Source: Pleurotus ostreatus/Saccharomyces cerevisiae fusant
Lineage: Eukaryota; Opisthokonta
Assembly (NCBI GenBank): GCA_024196135.1
Contig: JAMQCK010000141.1
Span: 1-51,211, forward strand
Direction: 5' to 3'
DNA: 51,211 bases
Under the pieces are notes generated by a model. That model worked only from the letters and a program-made list of their open reading frames with translations, was not told where the DNA came from and searched no databases. The position numbers were made by a program, and so were the translations under genes. This document shows positions 1-13,200 of this stretch, in pieces. Within the stretch, counting starts at the first letter, position 1, and every line of letters starts with the position of its first letter.

Positions 1-191
1 GCCACGAGCGAAAAGCACTGCTCTACCTGCGCTGCGCGTCAGCCCTACTTCCCCTGACACTGCGCGCAGCCACGCACCTTGCGCCTGAGCACGTTATACG
101 TGCAATTGCGGGCGGAGTTGAAGGATATGCGCTTGTGCCAAGTGTCGAAGGCGCACTTTACTACTAGCGGCTTGTCTGGGCGGTCCTGCAT
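1..191 (-). CDS. PB1-domain protein, N-terminus only (cut by window edge)
   Basis: The gene starts at ATG 191-189 and runs off the left edge. Exon 1 is 191-78 and exon 2 begins at 26; the 51-base intron (77-27) has a GTGCGT donor and a CAG acceptor and keeps the frame. The visible N-terminus has the first strand of a PB1 domain with its basic face (VKCAFDTWHKRISF), then SARNCTYNVLRRK, and after the intron VEQCFSL. This is the usual start of agaricomycete PB1 proteins, which often carry ZZ-type zinc fingers further on; that part is not visible here. PB1 domains mediate paired binding between scaffold and signalling proteins. The frame is open upstream to 548, but that stretch has no recognisable content, so I prefer the start at 191. 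The full function cannot be told from this fragment. Confidence 0.68.
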
Positions 192-851
192 CGTCGTTGC
201 GCCTCGCCTGAACGTCGTCGGAGGCAGTGAAGGCGCATTACTCGTCGACTGCGCACAGTAGGCGCCCAAATGATTAGCGATCATTTCTACTTGGCATTTC
301 CTTCCCACACCTCCGCATCCTTCGGCGCTTGCCGCAGGGCATGGTCTGAGGACTGTTGCTACACAGAAACCACAAAATATCCCTCCTATCAGATCTCCAA
401 TCGGGCTTTCGACTGTCCACACGGACTTCTCAGGCTCCAGCTCCCTAAGTCTCTGTAAATTTGGGAAATACAGTTCACTCCCGCGAGTTTGATTGCCGCA
501 AATCAACAAGTCCCCGAGACAAACAATCACCTTTCCTGGCGTTGCCAAAGTCTGAATGCCATTGAATTTCGTTCCCTAAATTGCTGATTGCATGAACTAC
601 CTGGCTGTACCAAGCGCAACACCAGACTGAATCAAAACTGTTGTCCAATTAGCTCCTATCCTACGCTGTACGCGCAGGGGTATGCGTCAAATCATCTGTC
701 CGTAATCGCTAACGAGAACCTCGTCCCTGGCAGTCATAAAGCAACAAAGCACAACATACTAACAATTCATGTACATAGAGCCATAATATCCTACGTGCGT
801 ACGGTAATTCGAGCAGACAAGCAACGATCCTCCGCGTTCAAACGAGCTTAC
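192..851. other. Intergenic spacer, PB1 gene promoter side
   Basis: This 660-base stretch lies between the 3' end of the HECT ligase gene and the start of the PB1 gene, both on the minus strand. It should hold the HECT gene's 3' UTR and the PB1 gene's promoter. The open frames in it show no recognisable domain and no convincing splice structure. I see no RNA gene or repeat. Confidence 0.5.
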
Positions 852-3800
852 TTATGATAAGTGGAAACTTCCGACACCTTCCAACATCGCGACGCGCAAC
901 TTCTCCCGCATGACATCCTTCGTGCTGTACTCGGGCAGCTTGAGGTAGTTCACGCAGGTCATGACACTTGGCAGGTAGTCGTCTGCCTTGAGAGGGGCCT
1001 CGTGCGGCTTGCGGACGACGGTCAAAGGTGGGTTCAAGCCACGGAAACCTGACAGACGAGTAAGCAAAGGCCTCTGGGTGTTGATTATACATCAAAACTT
1101 ACCGCCAATGGGCAGCTTGGGGCTTCCAGTGATGAACTGCAAGTACATGCGACGGGTGGGCGGGTCGTAGTTCGCCATGATTTCGACGAGGTTGCGGATC
1201 GAGCGGCTCTCCGAGTTGAAGCCGTGGTCCGCCTTGAGCGCCTCCGTGAGAGCTGCAAAACATGAGTGAGATGTACAGGATCATCGACCAAGGATACTCA
1301 CTCTCGATGCTCCAGTCCTCATCACCGTTGCCGAACAGCAAGACGAGCTCATCGGCAGTGAAGGCCCGCAAGTCGCTGATCGGGAAGACCTTCGAGAAGC
1401 CCTCGCGGAAAGCGGCCGCTTGCTCCTGCGCTCCTTTGCCAAGGATCGCGTCGAGGATGTCATGGATGTACTGGTCGACGTTCGCGGCTGTGACGGCGAC
1501 ATGGCGGCCACCAGGCTATATAGGGTCAGCACAAGCATATATGCATGGTCATTGGCACGTACGCGAAGCTCGATGTCATAGCCGGGCAGCGTGAAGTCGA
1601 GAGCAAGGTCCTCGATAGTGACACCTTCGACCATAGCCACCTTCTTAGCGAGCTAAGAAGACTTGTCAGCTGCATTTTCGCGAACAGTATAACAACACTG
1701 CTTACCTTGTCTTGCGGCTGCTTGCCGGATACGATGTTCTGGATCTTGACGAGCGAGTCCGCAAGCCCCTGGTCGACCAGCTGCAGAGAAGGTCAGCTAC
1801 GCGTATTCCTACGAAGATTGCAAACATACCTTGAGCGTCGCGATTGTCAGAGGAACCTCTTCTCCGAGCACAAGCTTCATGAAGACCTTGTTAAAGGACA
1901 GGTCGATGATGCGCGAGTCGAGCATTGCCTTGGCCACGAATTGACCGATGACACGCAGGAGATGGGTACGTTTGCTAACGCAAGGTGAGTAAATCGTCGG
2001 CGACTTCAAGTAGCAAGGCACTTACTGTCCGCCATCATTGTCTAAGTGCTCAGTACCGATGGGCGCCGGATACAGACCCGCAGGATGGTCGACGTATAAG
2101 GACTTGCTCGCCGCGTCCGCGTCCCTCCAAAGCTTGAGGTCCTTCCTGGCAAACTCCTTCGACACCAGAGCATAGAACTCAAGTGTGGGACCCAAGCCCG
2201 TGCCGACTTCCTCAAAGTACTCGACCTCGAGCACACTGGACGAAGAGCCGTACAGCTCGAAGACCTTGACGGCGCTCTCCAGGATATGCTTCCTGGAGAT
2301 GCGCACCTTCTGGCGCTGCAGGCGTCCGAGGAAGCCGATACCCTCATCCCGGCGCGAGGAGTCTTGACCGCGGGACTGCTGCGCCTGCCATTTGAGGATA
2401 AGGCGCGCATAGCCGAACGAGGTCGACTGCAGGAAGTTGTAGCGAGTCGCGAAGGGAAACAGGAAGGGGAAGTGCTGCGGCAGGTCGAGGGCCCAGTCGG
2501 GCAAGCAAGAGCTGGCGACGATCATGGGCTCTTCCAGCTGGCGCGTCAGCTTCGCCGTGAGCTTGTTGTTGACGAAGGACGACTCAGGTAAAGTACGCTT
2601 CTCGCCGACGAAGGCCGACCGCTCTCCCTCGAGGAGGTTGAGATCGTGGAAGGCACGGAGGAGACGAAGGATCTTGGCGTGTGGAGCATCTTCAGGCAGC
2701 GATGTGAGGGTTGGGCTCGGTGCCCTGCTCTTGGACGCCGCCTCAGAGGTCTCTGAGCGAGCTGTAGGCCCTGTCAGTACCGGCCAAACTTACAAGAACA
2801 ACAAACTCACTATCTGCAGATCCAGGTACCTTCTTGAACTTGACTGTGTAGACGCCTTGCCAGAACATCGCAGGCACCATGGGTACGCCCGACTTCTCCT
2901 TCTTGCGCATCTCCTGCTGGTGGACAGCACCGTAGATAGTCAGATCCAAGGGCAGGACCTGATCATCCATGGAGAACTCGAGGTGCCAATCTGCCGGCTT
3001 CGACTTGAGCGCTGCAGCGTATGAGGGCTTCGCAGTGGACGCAGGTTTTGGCGCCTCTCTGGGAGGATTAGGCGTCGCCACCCGCGTGCCATCCGGCGTC
3101 GAAGCCTCAACATTCTCGCCATCTACATGAAGATCAGCCTACGCATTCAGTTCCAATCGTCCTGACTTACCGTCGCCTACGTTCAGCGTAATCGTCTTGT
3201 CCGCGACAGAATTATCCGGATCCTCATCCTCGTCCATCACTTCCGCGTCGACCTCATCGTCCGTAAAGTCCGCTTCCAGCCCAGCGTCCACAAGGTTCGC
3301 CAGGCTTTCAGCCGCTTCTTCGGTGGGAGTGCTTCCAACAGGGGCTGAGGCCGACGCGCCTGGGTCTGCTGGCGGGTTCGCAGGCTCGCCCGGGACTGAC
3401 TGCGTGCCATCAGTTGTCTTCGCGCTGAGTCGCTGGCTGCGCCGACGGCCGATGACAGGAGCAGATGCCGAAGCCGACGCTGGTGGTGGTGGAGGCGCAG
3501 CCGATGTTGAAGGTAGTTCGTCCCGCAGACGTCCAAGTCCCCCAGCGGCAAGCGCTGCCGCCAACATGCCAGTAAACGATGTTGGTCCACGGCCGAGGAG
3601 GCCGCTGACGCGTGGACGAAGATAGTCGTGCAAGGCTTGGAAGGTAGCGATAGCATGAATGGAGACGACAATGTTGTTCAATGATCGCGGGATGTCCGAG
3701 TCCTCGTCGGCGACGAGGCGCAGCCGGAGCTGGCGAGCGAGCAATGACGGCGAGCTGCGCTTCGAGTCGTCGATGCCTTGGGCAACGGTGACGACGTCGA

Positions 3801-6800
3801 AGGACTCCATCCTCGTCAGACTCTCTTGCAACTTCTTGACGATGGTCGCATACGGTGACTGGCTTTGACCGAAGCCCTTCACACGGCCACCAGCGAAAGA
3901 GTCCAAGAACAACTCGCGGCGCTTCGCAACAGGCACTGGGAAGCAGATCAGGGAGACGTTCAGTAAAGAACATCAGGAGCACTCACCAGCACCCTGCTCA
4001 GCATCCGTCATGAACTGCAGCAATCCGTCTACCAACCCACTCTGCAACAACTCGAAACTCGACACCGACGTGTGCGGCGACGCGAACAACTCTGCCAAAT
4101 CATTCAGGGCCCTCGACAGCATCTTCTCGTTCGCCTTCGTGTTCGACAGCGTCTCAACAATGCGGCGCAGATTCGCGAAGGAATCGTCCTCGGCATCCTT
4201 CTCGTCTCCGGCCATGTACTTGAACTTCATCACGCGCGCACGCAGGGTGATGGCATCTTCGGGGTCGAGCGCCAGCGAAGTGAGCTTCTTGTAACCCGGA
4301 ATGCTGGACGGGACCACGGGAGGTGGAGGGGCGGCAGCACTGGCAGACTCGGTGGCTGATCCCTCGGACGAGTCCTTGTCCTTCGCCTCCTTGTCCTTTT
4401 TGGACACGAGCTCCCTTGCTGCGAGGCTCTCGATCTCATGGAAGACGCCTTCCCGGCGGAAGGACGGCTTGTACAACGCGGGGACGCGGGAAAGCAAGAG
4501 GTCCACCAACTGCAAGGCGCCGATGACCAAGGAAGGATGGTCTCGTGAGGAAAGCACAGAGGAGACGAAGCCGGCGACCGGGACGTACTGAAGAAAACAT
4601 CAGTGTACGCTGAGCAGATAGTATGAAGGACACGTACCGCCAAGACCCGCTTCAAGCCTTCCGCATCCAAGAAGCTGATTGCCTTCAGCAAGCCCGTCAG
4701 CGTCTTCGTCCTCAACGACAAGTTCACGCTAGCCGCATAAACGTCGATCAAGATAGGGACGGTGAGCTGCATGAAAGTCCCAACAAGGTCTGGATGTGAG
4801 CGCATCAGCTGCGTGCGCTCCGACACTGGTGCGCCAGCAGGCTTGGTAGAGGTCGACGCAGAGGCTTCATCGCCTTGAGCTGGGGTGGAAGACCCTGCAG
4901 CAGTGTCACTCGGCTCCTCGCCTGTGGGAGTCGACGATGCCGTCGCGGGCGTAGGCTCGGGAAGAAGTAATGCAGCAACGAAGGGCGCTTGCGCAGCTTG
5001 TCGGGCCGCTGCTCTATCTGCCTTCGCCTTTGCCTTGACTAGGCGCGCCAAAGACTTCTCCGTGTAGCTCTTATGATCAAAGACGCCATCTGTAGAGTAT
5101 GCTCAGTACTTGTTCGCGTTGATCAGCGCGAGGCGGCATACCTTTGGGCAAAGGGGGCATCAATTCCGAGATGAGGCTCAACGCTTCTTCGACTTGCTCC
5201 TTCGGACGGTGCGCGAGGTTCTCCATGACTGTCATGTCGGCAAGTCCGCCGCCAACACCCTGTCCACTCTGAGACTCGCCCTGCGAGGATGAACTCGACG
5301 CAGCAGATGGCAGAACGCCGGTCAGGATCTGGTACAGCGTGTCCACTATCCCAGCCTCCAACAGCGAGATGGTAATCTTGGGACTGGCGCGCGCCGAAGT
5401 GGCCATAGCGCGCAAAAGCAGACTGAAGGTGTTGGGCGCAATCAGCGGCGAACCGCCGGCAGGCAGGAGGAGGAGATTGACGGCGCGGATCAGGTCAGTA
5501 TCGACAAGGGCCTCAAGATGGCCGATAGAGTTGCGGTGGTACGCGTCGATGACGCGCACCACGCACATGCAGGCGAACTCGACGAGGCGTGAGTCAGAGT
5601 AGCCGAGGCAGTTGCGGATGATGGGCCAGACGCCCTGGATTTGGGTGAAGTGGTCGGGGGAGATGTTGCGGCAGCAGTTTGAGGCGGCTTGGAGGGCTGT
5701 CCGCTGAACGGCGATGGAGAAGAAGTCGAGGTAGTTAAGGAGTGCGGAGAGACCGCCTTCGCGAACAATTGAGCTTGGGAACTCTTCGGAGATCTTCTCC
5801 ATTGTCTGAGAGAGGCGTCAGTAAATCGGAGTATCACAATTGGTCAGACCACGCACACTCAACGTCTGCTCAGCAAGGTCAATATACGAGATCTCGATCA
5901 GCTTGCTGCACAATACAGGAATCGCCCCATGATACACGACCGTGTGTGCGACACCAGGCAACGCTTCCATGAGATTGGCCAGACACCGGCAGGCGAGAAC
6001 TTGAGCCTCTAGATTCTCGTCGCCCGCATAAGCGCCGCCGGTGCTCATGGCAAGGGCTGCTGCAAGGGCAGCGTCCTCGTCCTTCTCGCCGTCCTCATCG
6101 CCATCCTCGTCATCTTCGTCAGGAGAGCCGCGGCCTCCGAGTATCTTGACGAGTTCTCGAACGAACGACTCTACTGGGAAGGAGCCCGCCAACGTGTCCT
6201 CGGTACTAATACTCAGAAGCTCGCTGAGTTCCTGCAGCGAGATGAGCCTGGTCGTCGGATCGGCAGTGGGCTTTATGTTGTTCAGGAGGGTCTTGATGCG
6301 GGATGACAGGGATAGCATGTAAGAGCCAAACTGGCGGTAGTCGCCGAGGATGGCCATCGCAGTGCTCTCGTCGAGCGAGTCTGGGATCGGTGGTGGTCCA
6401 CTGCTGCCTCCCATCCCACTATCCTCGCCGTCATCACCGTCGTCATCGTCGTCGAAGGGATGATCATCGTCTTCCTCATCGTGCCTCGGGCCGTCGTCAT
6501 GATGGCCGGCATCTTCATCGACGCACTCGTCCTCGACGTCGGATGCGAGATGAGCTTCGCCCATCGTGACATCGTCGTCTTCGAGGCGGGATGAGCCAGC
6601 GGCCTTGCCCTTGGCAGGTGATTTGCCCTTCACAGTGGCACGGGTCTTGCGCGTCATGTCGGGCTTGTCGGTAGGGTTCTGGGAGCGGAGGGAGTAGTGG
6701 GTACGGGTGCGTTTGGAGGGTCCGGCTTCTTCGTCGGAACTGGGATCTGGCGCTGCGCGTTTCTTGCCCTTGGGGTCTCGCACAGGTTCGTTGATGGTCA

Positions 6801-7172
6801 GAGGCGCGCTGTTGGCGGAGGGTGCACGGCGGGCTCTGTATTACTCATCATCAGTCCAAGCGGCGGATGGGAGGAGATGAGCACGCACCGCTTGCGTGGA
6901 GGAGAGCCTGCCTTGGCTTTGGCTGGTCGCTTGTTAGATCTGGGTGCTCGGCTGGTGCTGACTCGAGCGGTGTCGGCGGTCGCGGGCTCTGCTGGCTGGG
7001 AATCCTTCCCTTTCCCCTTGTCCTGGGCTTTCTGCTTCGCTGCTTTGACGCGGGCGCTAGAGCGCAGCGCCCTCGACTGGGATGACTCTGGGTGTTGGTC
7101 TTGCGATGGGTGGGCTGTCGACGTGCTGGAGCTGCTTGCGGCTGTTTCTATAGGATTTTCTGATAATTCCAT
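852..7172 (-). CDS. UFD4: HECT-type E3 ubiquitin ligase, UFD4/TRIP12 family
   Basis: The protein transfers ubiquitin from an E2 to an active-site Cys and then to substrate. In yeast and mammals this family handles ubiquitin-fusion and N-degron substrates and works with the proteasome. Fourteen exons join in frame to 1887 residues: 7172-6889, 6835-5857, 5805-5142, 5089-4638, 4587-3987, 3935-3171, 3122-2811, 2761-2026, 1974-1830, 1780-1706, 1652-1563, 1515-1302, 1252-1103, 1048-852. The N-terminus is basic and Ser/Ala-rich, followed by a strongly acidic stretch. Armadillo-like helices follow, including the family signature [20 protein letters not shown]. The C-terminal HECT lobe has [19 protein letters not shown] and the catalytic Cys at about residue 1854 ([15 protein letters not shown]). 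The length is close to human TRIP12; I see no WWE domain. The gene looks intact. Confidence 0.95.
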
Positions 7173-7380
7173 TTAGAGCCTGCTCGCAGCCATCGATTCC
7201 GGTTGTTCAGGAAACAGCAAGGGCGTCGGACGTCACGCACACACGCAAACGAAGATGAAGGTCACGAAGAAAGTCCACCCAGCCTGATTAGACTGGTCCC
7301 GCTACCACCGGCAGATGCCGAGTTGCGTAAGCCCTGGACCCACAACGTCTACAGTATATTGTACATTTGAGGCGTGCACC

Positions 7381-9398
7381 TCACAGGCCGGCCTCCTTCA
7401 GCACCTCTTCTACACTCTGTACATACCGCTTCACAATCTCGTCAATGTCCGCCTTGGTCACCGTGTACGGTGGGCAGAGCATGACGTGATCCCCCTTCGT
7501 ACCCTCAAGGTTTGATCCACCTGTCAGACCCATCACAATAAGACCATTCTCCAAGCAGCGCTGCTGTACCGCGATGGCAAACGCCCGGCCTTCAAAGTCC
7601 AGGTTCGCGGCTTCGGGGACGGTAAAGTCGAACTCGGTGCCCCAGAACATTCCGCCTCCCCGGATGTTGAAGACGAACGGTGCGGCAGTCGATGGAGAGC
7701 TACGGCCAAGCTTCACCTCAAGTTGCTGGCCTGCAAAACTTATGAGGATCTTGCAATCATCCTCAGCCAACTTGGCTTACCCAAGTATTCGCCCTGCAGC
7801 CGGCAGTTCTCAATCAGCTTCTCCTCCTTGAACACCTTTTGCACCGCGAGCGACGCCGCGCACGAAAGCGGCTGGGCTTGATAGGTGTGTCCATGCTTCC
7901 ACAACCCGCGAACACCCTCCGCGACCCTTTTGTTCATAAGCACTGCACCGATGGATGCATAGCTGCAGGCAAAGCTCGGTCAGCCAATCCTCCTTGCTGT
8001 TGCCACAAATCGGACTCACCCTCCGCCGAGCCCCTTCGCCACAGCCTGAATATCCGGAGGCGCATCAGGCCCGTAGGTCTGCCATCCATGATAGGATCCC
8101 ATGCGACCCATCCCGCTCATGACCTCGTCGAGGACGAAGAGCGCGCCATACTTGTCGCACACGGACTTCATGGCCTTGAGGTACCCCTTTGGTGGCGGTA
8201 CGCAGCCAGTAGTCGCGCCGACGACCGTTTCAGCGAAGACTTTAGGGCGTCAACAATCGTCAGTATCATCCCCCCAGCCTCGACAGGTCGCACTTACACC
8301 CAATTACCGTGTTCGGGCCCAATTCGATGAACTTATCCTCCAGCTCCTTCCGAAGCCTCTCCACGTACTGCTCCTCCGTCTCGTCCGGCCTCTGGAATCT
8401 CGCCGCGTACGCCGGGGAGACGTAGTGGAAGTGCTTATCGTCCATGATGCCGGCGTAGGGCGCGCGGCGGGTGGGGTGCAAGGCCAAACCTAGCGTGCTG
8501 ACGGTGTTTCCGTGGTAGGAAAGCTGCCGTGCGATGAAGTTGGTGCGCTGCGGCTGGTTCGTCTCCCAGAAGTACTGAACGAATGCAGTTAGGTTACCGA
8601 GGCTTCCAGAATGAGTTGAAGTTCTTACCTGCCTGGCGAGCTTGATAGCGCCCTCCATGGCCTCCGAGCCTGACGGCGAGTTCAGGAAACTGCCTTGTTT
8701 TTGCGCATAATGTGAAGCGTACCTCCAGAGACAAATCCACAGAGCTCGAAGGCGCCGTCGCTCTCCTTGATGATGAAGTCCGCAAGCTCTTCTGCGGGCT
8801 CATTCGACAGTTGCATGTTGTATACATCTGCGAATGCTCTATGTCAGCTGTCTGTGAGCTTAGGTAGCGAGCTCCCCCATTTGAGGCAACGCCACGCTCG
8901 CCACGAGTGTGCCGCCTCAGATAAATGGCGCTAACCACGCCCCTATAGTCGCAAGCAAATAATTTACTCACAGCACACCTTCTCGGCCTGGTCCTTAATG
9001 GCCTCAATGACCTTCGGATGGCCGTGCCCAATCGATACAACCGCCGCACCACTGATAACACGTAAGTAAACTCACTCGGAAGCCCCCAAGCGGCGTTGCG
9101 CAAGAGATGCAACTCCGTCCGTGCGCGCGACGAACGCATCTACACCGGCAGTCGTTCATTTCAGCAAAGTGACTCACCCGGCCGCATCGATCAAGGTCGA
9201 CCCGTCCTCGAGCGTTATGGTGAGCCCCTCGGCCTTGGTCGCCACAGGCGGCCTCCATGGGGTCCGATGCAAGATATGCGTCGGCCGATCGGCGATGAGG
9301 CCCTTCTTCGTCGCCTCGGAGGCCTTGTCAATCGCCGTCGTAAGCGCTGGGGACATGGGGGAAGCTGAGATCAGTGGATTGGTCGGGGGAGCGGTCAC
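7381..9398 (-). CDS. PLP-dependent class-III aminotransferase
   Basis: The enzyme moves an amino group between an amine or omega-amino acid and an oxo-acid, using pyridoxal phosphate. Eight exons join in frame to 491 residues: 9398-9178, 9051-8972, 8827-8723, 8669-8629, 8574-8298, 8239-8020, 7962-7781, 7730-7381. Class-III landmarks appear in order: GGAAVVSIGHGHPKV, the glycine-rich SGGSEAMEGAIKLARQ, SYHGNTVSTL, the cofactor-ring Asp in VLDEVMSGMGRMG, and the Schiff-base Lys in DIQAVAKGLGGGY. Fungal relatives are annotated as 4-aminobutyrate- or ornithine-type aminotransferases, and the substrate cannot be fixed from sequence. No mitochondrial presequence is evident. The 144-base intron between exons 2 and 3 is long for this window. 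A TATA-like box lies about 120 bases upstream of the start. Confidence 0.9.
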
Positions 9399-10237
9399 GC
9401 GCGGGGGCGATCGTATTCAATCGCGGTTGGACTGAGGGGTGGGGAGGAGGTGCGGATGGGTGAACCGTACAGAGAGACCGACGGTAGCAAGGAAGGATAC
9501 GCCTCCGTTTGCCTCCCTATATAAGGGCCGAGCAATCTCGTGAGTATCGGGGGCCCGCGGGCAGTGATAAGATTGCTTCGCCGGCGGTCACGATATAGGC
9601 ATGAGTCGTCGTCGTCTACGAATTGGGCTGAAGCTGAAGCGCAAAAGCTCGGCGTCGGCAAGTCGACTTTTTGAGGACTTCCGCAGTCGAATGGAACGCT
9701 GGGGTAGTTCAGCAAACGTCCTCATCATGGATGCAAAGTCAAAGTCTACAGTATATGGACGATCACACGTCTGCGGCGCGATTACATTGGGGGAGGATAT
9801 GTGCTCTAGATCTGCGAGAGATCTTCCACCTCGCATGTCGCAGGACAGCGCGCTTAATCCAAAGTTGTATAAAGGGTATTTTGAACTTGAAGGCGTCGCG
9901 CGCCGACTCGGACAAACCCGAACACCTTCAAGGTCAAACAAAGCAAAATACTTATGGTCACTCAGTCAGATCACACCTTTCTGCGCAAGAACTGGAGTGC
10001 GATGAACCCACAGAGTACAGAAAAACTTCGTGCCGCACGTTCACAAACATCGCGCATGCTAGGAACCAAGTACAGATGATTGATCAAAGAGACTACGTAG
10101 GTGGTACAAAATCAGGATCAGAAGAAATCAGAGCATACATCGGTCGTAGTAGATGTCGTCAAAAGTTCAAGGGGATCAAAGGGAGTAAGAAGAACATACA
10201 GCACATCTCGGACGCCCTTCGAATAACGATCAGACGC
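9399..10237. other. Intergenic spacer upstream of the aminotransferase
   Basis: About 840 bases separate the aminotransferase start from the 3' end of the giant GTPase-VWA gene. Long open frames on both strands here lack recognisable motifs, and the longest plus-strand one continues antisense into the VWA exons, so I treat them as chance. A TATA-like box serving the aminotransferase is listed separately. I see no other structure. Confidence 0.5.
9518..9524 (-). promoter_or_regulatory. TATA-like box of the aminotransferase gene
   Basis: The sequence CCCTATATAAGGG reads TTATATA on the minus strand, about 120 bases upstream of the aminotransferase ATG. The distance fits a TATA element plus a roughly 90-base leader. 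The site is nearly palindromic, so its orientation is set only by the neighbouring gene. Confidence 0.45.
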
Positions 10238-13200
10238 TCAACGAAGCAGGGCACCCCTCGGCTTGCGCAGCGAGTCAGCCAGTCCCAAGAACGTCTCGGC
10301 CAGTCGGACCTGGGACGCATGTTAGTCTTCGCCCTAGATCAAATAGTAGACGTCACATACAGAATCAAGCGCTTCGGCGTAGGACGACTCGACGTAGGCC
10401 GTCGGAGGAAGAGCAGGATCTCTCGGAGCGCGGGCCTGCACATCGCGCGCGATGTGAGCCATGCGACGCAAAACCTCGTTGCGGGGACCGAAAGAGACCG
10501 AATGGAAAGAGAGGTGTTTCCTACCCGCAGTCGTCAGATTAATGGAGGAAAAAGGAAGAGACGAAGCCCCACCCTTGCTGAACCGCAGCCTGACAAAGCG
10601 ATTGCATCCTTTGGTCACTGACACTACATTCTCCATCGGATAGGAAGATGACGACCGGGGTTCTGAAAGAACATATGTTGAGAACCATCAGGTCGAAGGC
10701 TGAGTCAGCACATACCTTTCGGTGCTCCAGTGCTGACGCATGAGTGCCTCCGTCGCCTGTAAGGCAGCATCGTAGTCCGTGCCACCGCGTGCGGTGTTGG
10801 TGACAACCGCTTGAAGCAGCTCGTCGGCGGTCCGAGTGAAGTCGTTTGCGATGCACGTCGTGACGACATGATCGAAGAGAATAACGCTGTACGCGTCCCT
10901 TCGCGCAGTTTGAGTGGCCGAGGCGTTCACGGCGGCCTGGCGTGCCATCCAGAAGCTGTGCAAAGCAGAGTAGACAGCACCGAGGCGGTCGTTGCAGTAC
11001 CGAGTGATGAGATTAGTTCCAGGCGCATTAGCCAGCGGACGGCGGTCAGTGATTCCCATTGAGCCGGAGCGGTCGATGACGAATATCCTCGGGGCATGTC
11101 AAGATTGCCTCAGCGAGCTCTAACGAGAACACTTACACGTGGAATGCTTGCTGCAAGACCGCCGGATTCTTGCACGAGAAGTGATGGCCATCGTTCGAGA
11201 CGTAGCCTAAGCCTTGGCCGGCGTTCGTCTGAGGGGGATGGAACATCGGCAAGGTACAATAGGACGGTTGCGCAGGGGCATTTGCGGTTGCTGCGTGCTC
11301 GGGACCTATTCTCGAGATCAGAGATTATCGCTCGAGAGTATAAGGGGAATCCCTTACCAGAGCACATAGCGTCACTAGGTATTTCTGTTAGCCGTGCGAA
11401 GGACAAAAAGAGCCTTGACTTACCATTTCGCGAAATTGATCTGGTCCTCCTTGGAATAAGGATCTGGATGTGTGTTAAGAAAGCTGCCACTGAAGGCATG
11501 CCCAGCAGCGTACCTCTGAAACCTGCGTGCGAAGGAACTTAGTTGTAGTGTTGAGAAAAGAGGAGTGCTAAACTCACCGGTCCGTCGCCAGAACAGCTTG
11601 TGCGATATCCAGTCCTTGGATGCGTCGGGATCGGGTCTCATACGATTCTGGATATGGAGCACACCCTCTCCCTGACAGGCACCGTCCGCGGGCGCGCGGC
11701 AGTAATCAACATGAACGTGCCTTCCCATCTCCTTGCAGACCAGATTGCAGAGCATGGGTGCGCCATCATCGTTTGCGCCGAACTTCCGCCCATCCAGCTC
11801 GATCGTGCCGTCTTCGTCATCCAAGGCCCAGCGTGTCCTCGACATAGAGCCGTGGCTGGTATCGTGCTCCTGCTGGGGGTGGCCTACGGAACGCGCTCAG
11901 TCGCTTCTACGACGCATGACGAAGGGCATTACCTCGCGGTAGGGTACAGAAGTATCCGCAATTCTCGCACCTACAACAAGGGATCAGAGAGGAAAAGAAC
12001 CTGTTCGATTGGACATCAGACCTCTCCTCGCAGTAGTGGAACAAGTTGGGTCCAGTGCTGTGAGCGTGAGGTCCCTCGTGCTGCGTCTTGTCGGCCGGAA
12101 TGATCTTGACACACTGTAGCTTCTTCGCGACTGGTAATGTATACTTAGCTTTCGAATACCCCCGCCACATCGCACTAACCCTGCGTATACTACAGACGTG
12201 TGAGCGAGCGCTCGAAGTAACTCGGGGGGAGTTCGTGCACACCTTGGTATATTGGAACGTTTCGTGTCGTCCGGTGAACGTGGCCTCCACTGACAACGGA
12301 GCGGTGTCAATCTCGCAGAATCCGGCAGCCTCGCATTGCCTGGAACAAGGGTGTGGTTGTCTACGGGACGGGTTTCAGTCAGGTCTTCGATCTTTGCACT
12401 GTGCAGACAAGCGTACCCGCATAGATGATGCGCATCGGCATCCAATGCATGCAAGTGGTCGGAATCAGAACACAGCCTCTGACAGAGCTCGCATTTCAGC
12501 GGACACATGCGAACGTCGCACATGTGCTCATCGTGAGGTTCATGGCTAAATAACAGGAGATGTTCGATGAGGATATCATACACGCAATTAGACCAGTCTC
12601 ACCTTGGCATACGGCAGGTCCCTGAACAAGAATACGTAGAGCCATCCGACAAGCCGATGTCGAACAGGTCGCAGGGCTACGAGGAGTGCACGTGAGCTAC
12701 TTGTCGCCCACCCCAGTTCCAAGAGAATAGCCTACCATGCCGCACGCGTGTATCTTCGCCGCGCAGATGTGCTCATCGTCGGTATGACCGGTAGGCTTGA
12801 GAAGGTAAGACGAAAGCAACTGTAACGGCCTTTGAGCACACACCTTGACGCATACCGCGAGGCAGCCATTCTTGTCACCAAGAGCGCAGGGCTCGCCACA
12901 CAGATGCCGTTCAACAACGCAGCTGAGGGTTCGTGAGTTTGAGGAAGACAGTTGACAAGGGATATAGCGCACATGTGCTTTCCGCCATGGCCAGCACTAT
13001 CATTGAGATGAGATGGTGAGCGTCAATCGCCGTAAGTTGTCAGCAGAAACTCACGGATAGCCACACCCGGCCTGGTCTTCCATATGATCATCTTCATAAT
13101 CGCAGGGCCGAGGGCACTTATGGTCAGTTTGACAGTCGTGAGGTTCATTCGAGCTATGGCGACGGCTCCTAAGGCACGTAAGGTTGCAGTGGGTGCACTT

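Noticed and set aside
6282..6572. Met/Thr-rich minus-strand frame beside the acidic stretch
   Set aside because: It is a frame shadow of the acidic (GAT/GAC-rich) segment of the HECT ligase gene.
9671..10621. Long plus-strand open frame of 316 codons
   Set aside because: It has no recognisable motif, and its second half is antisense to the VWA exons, which match their domain closely.
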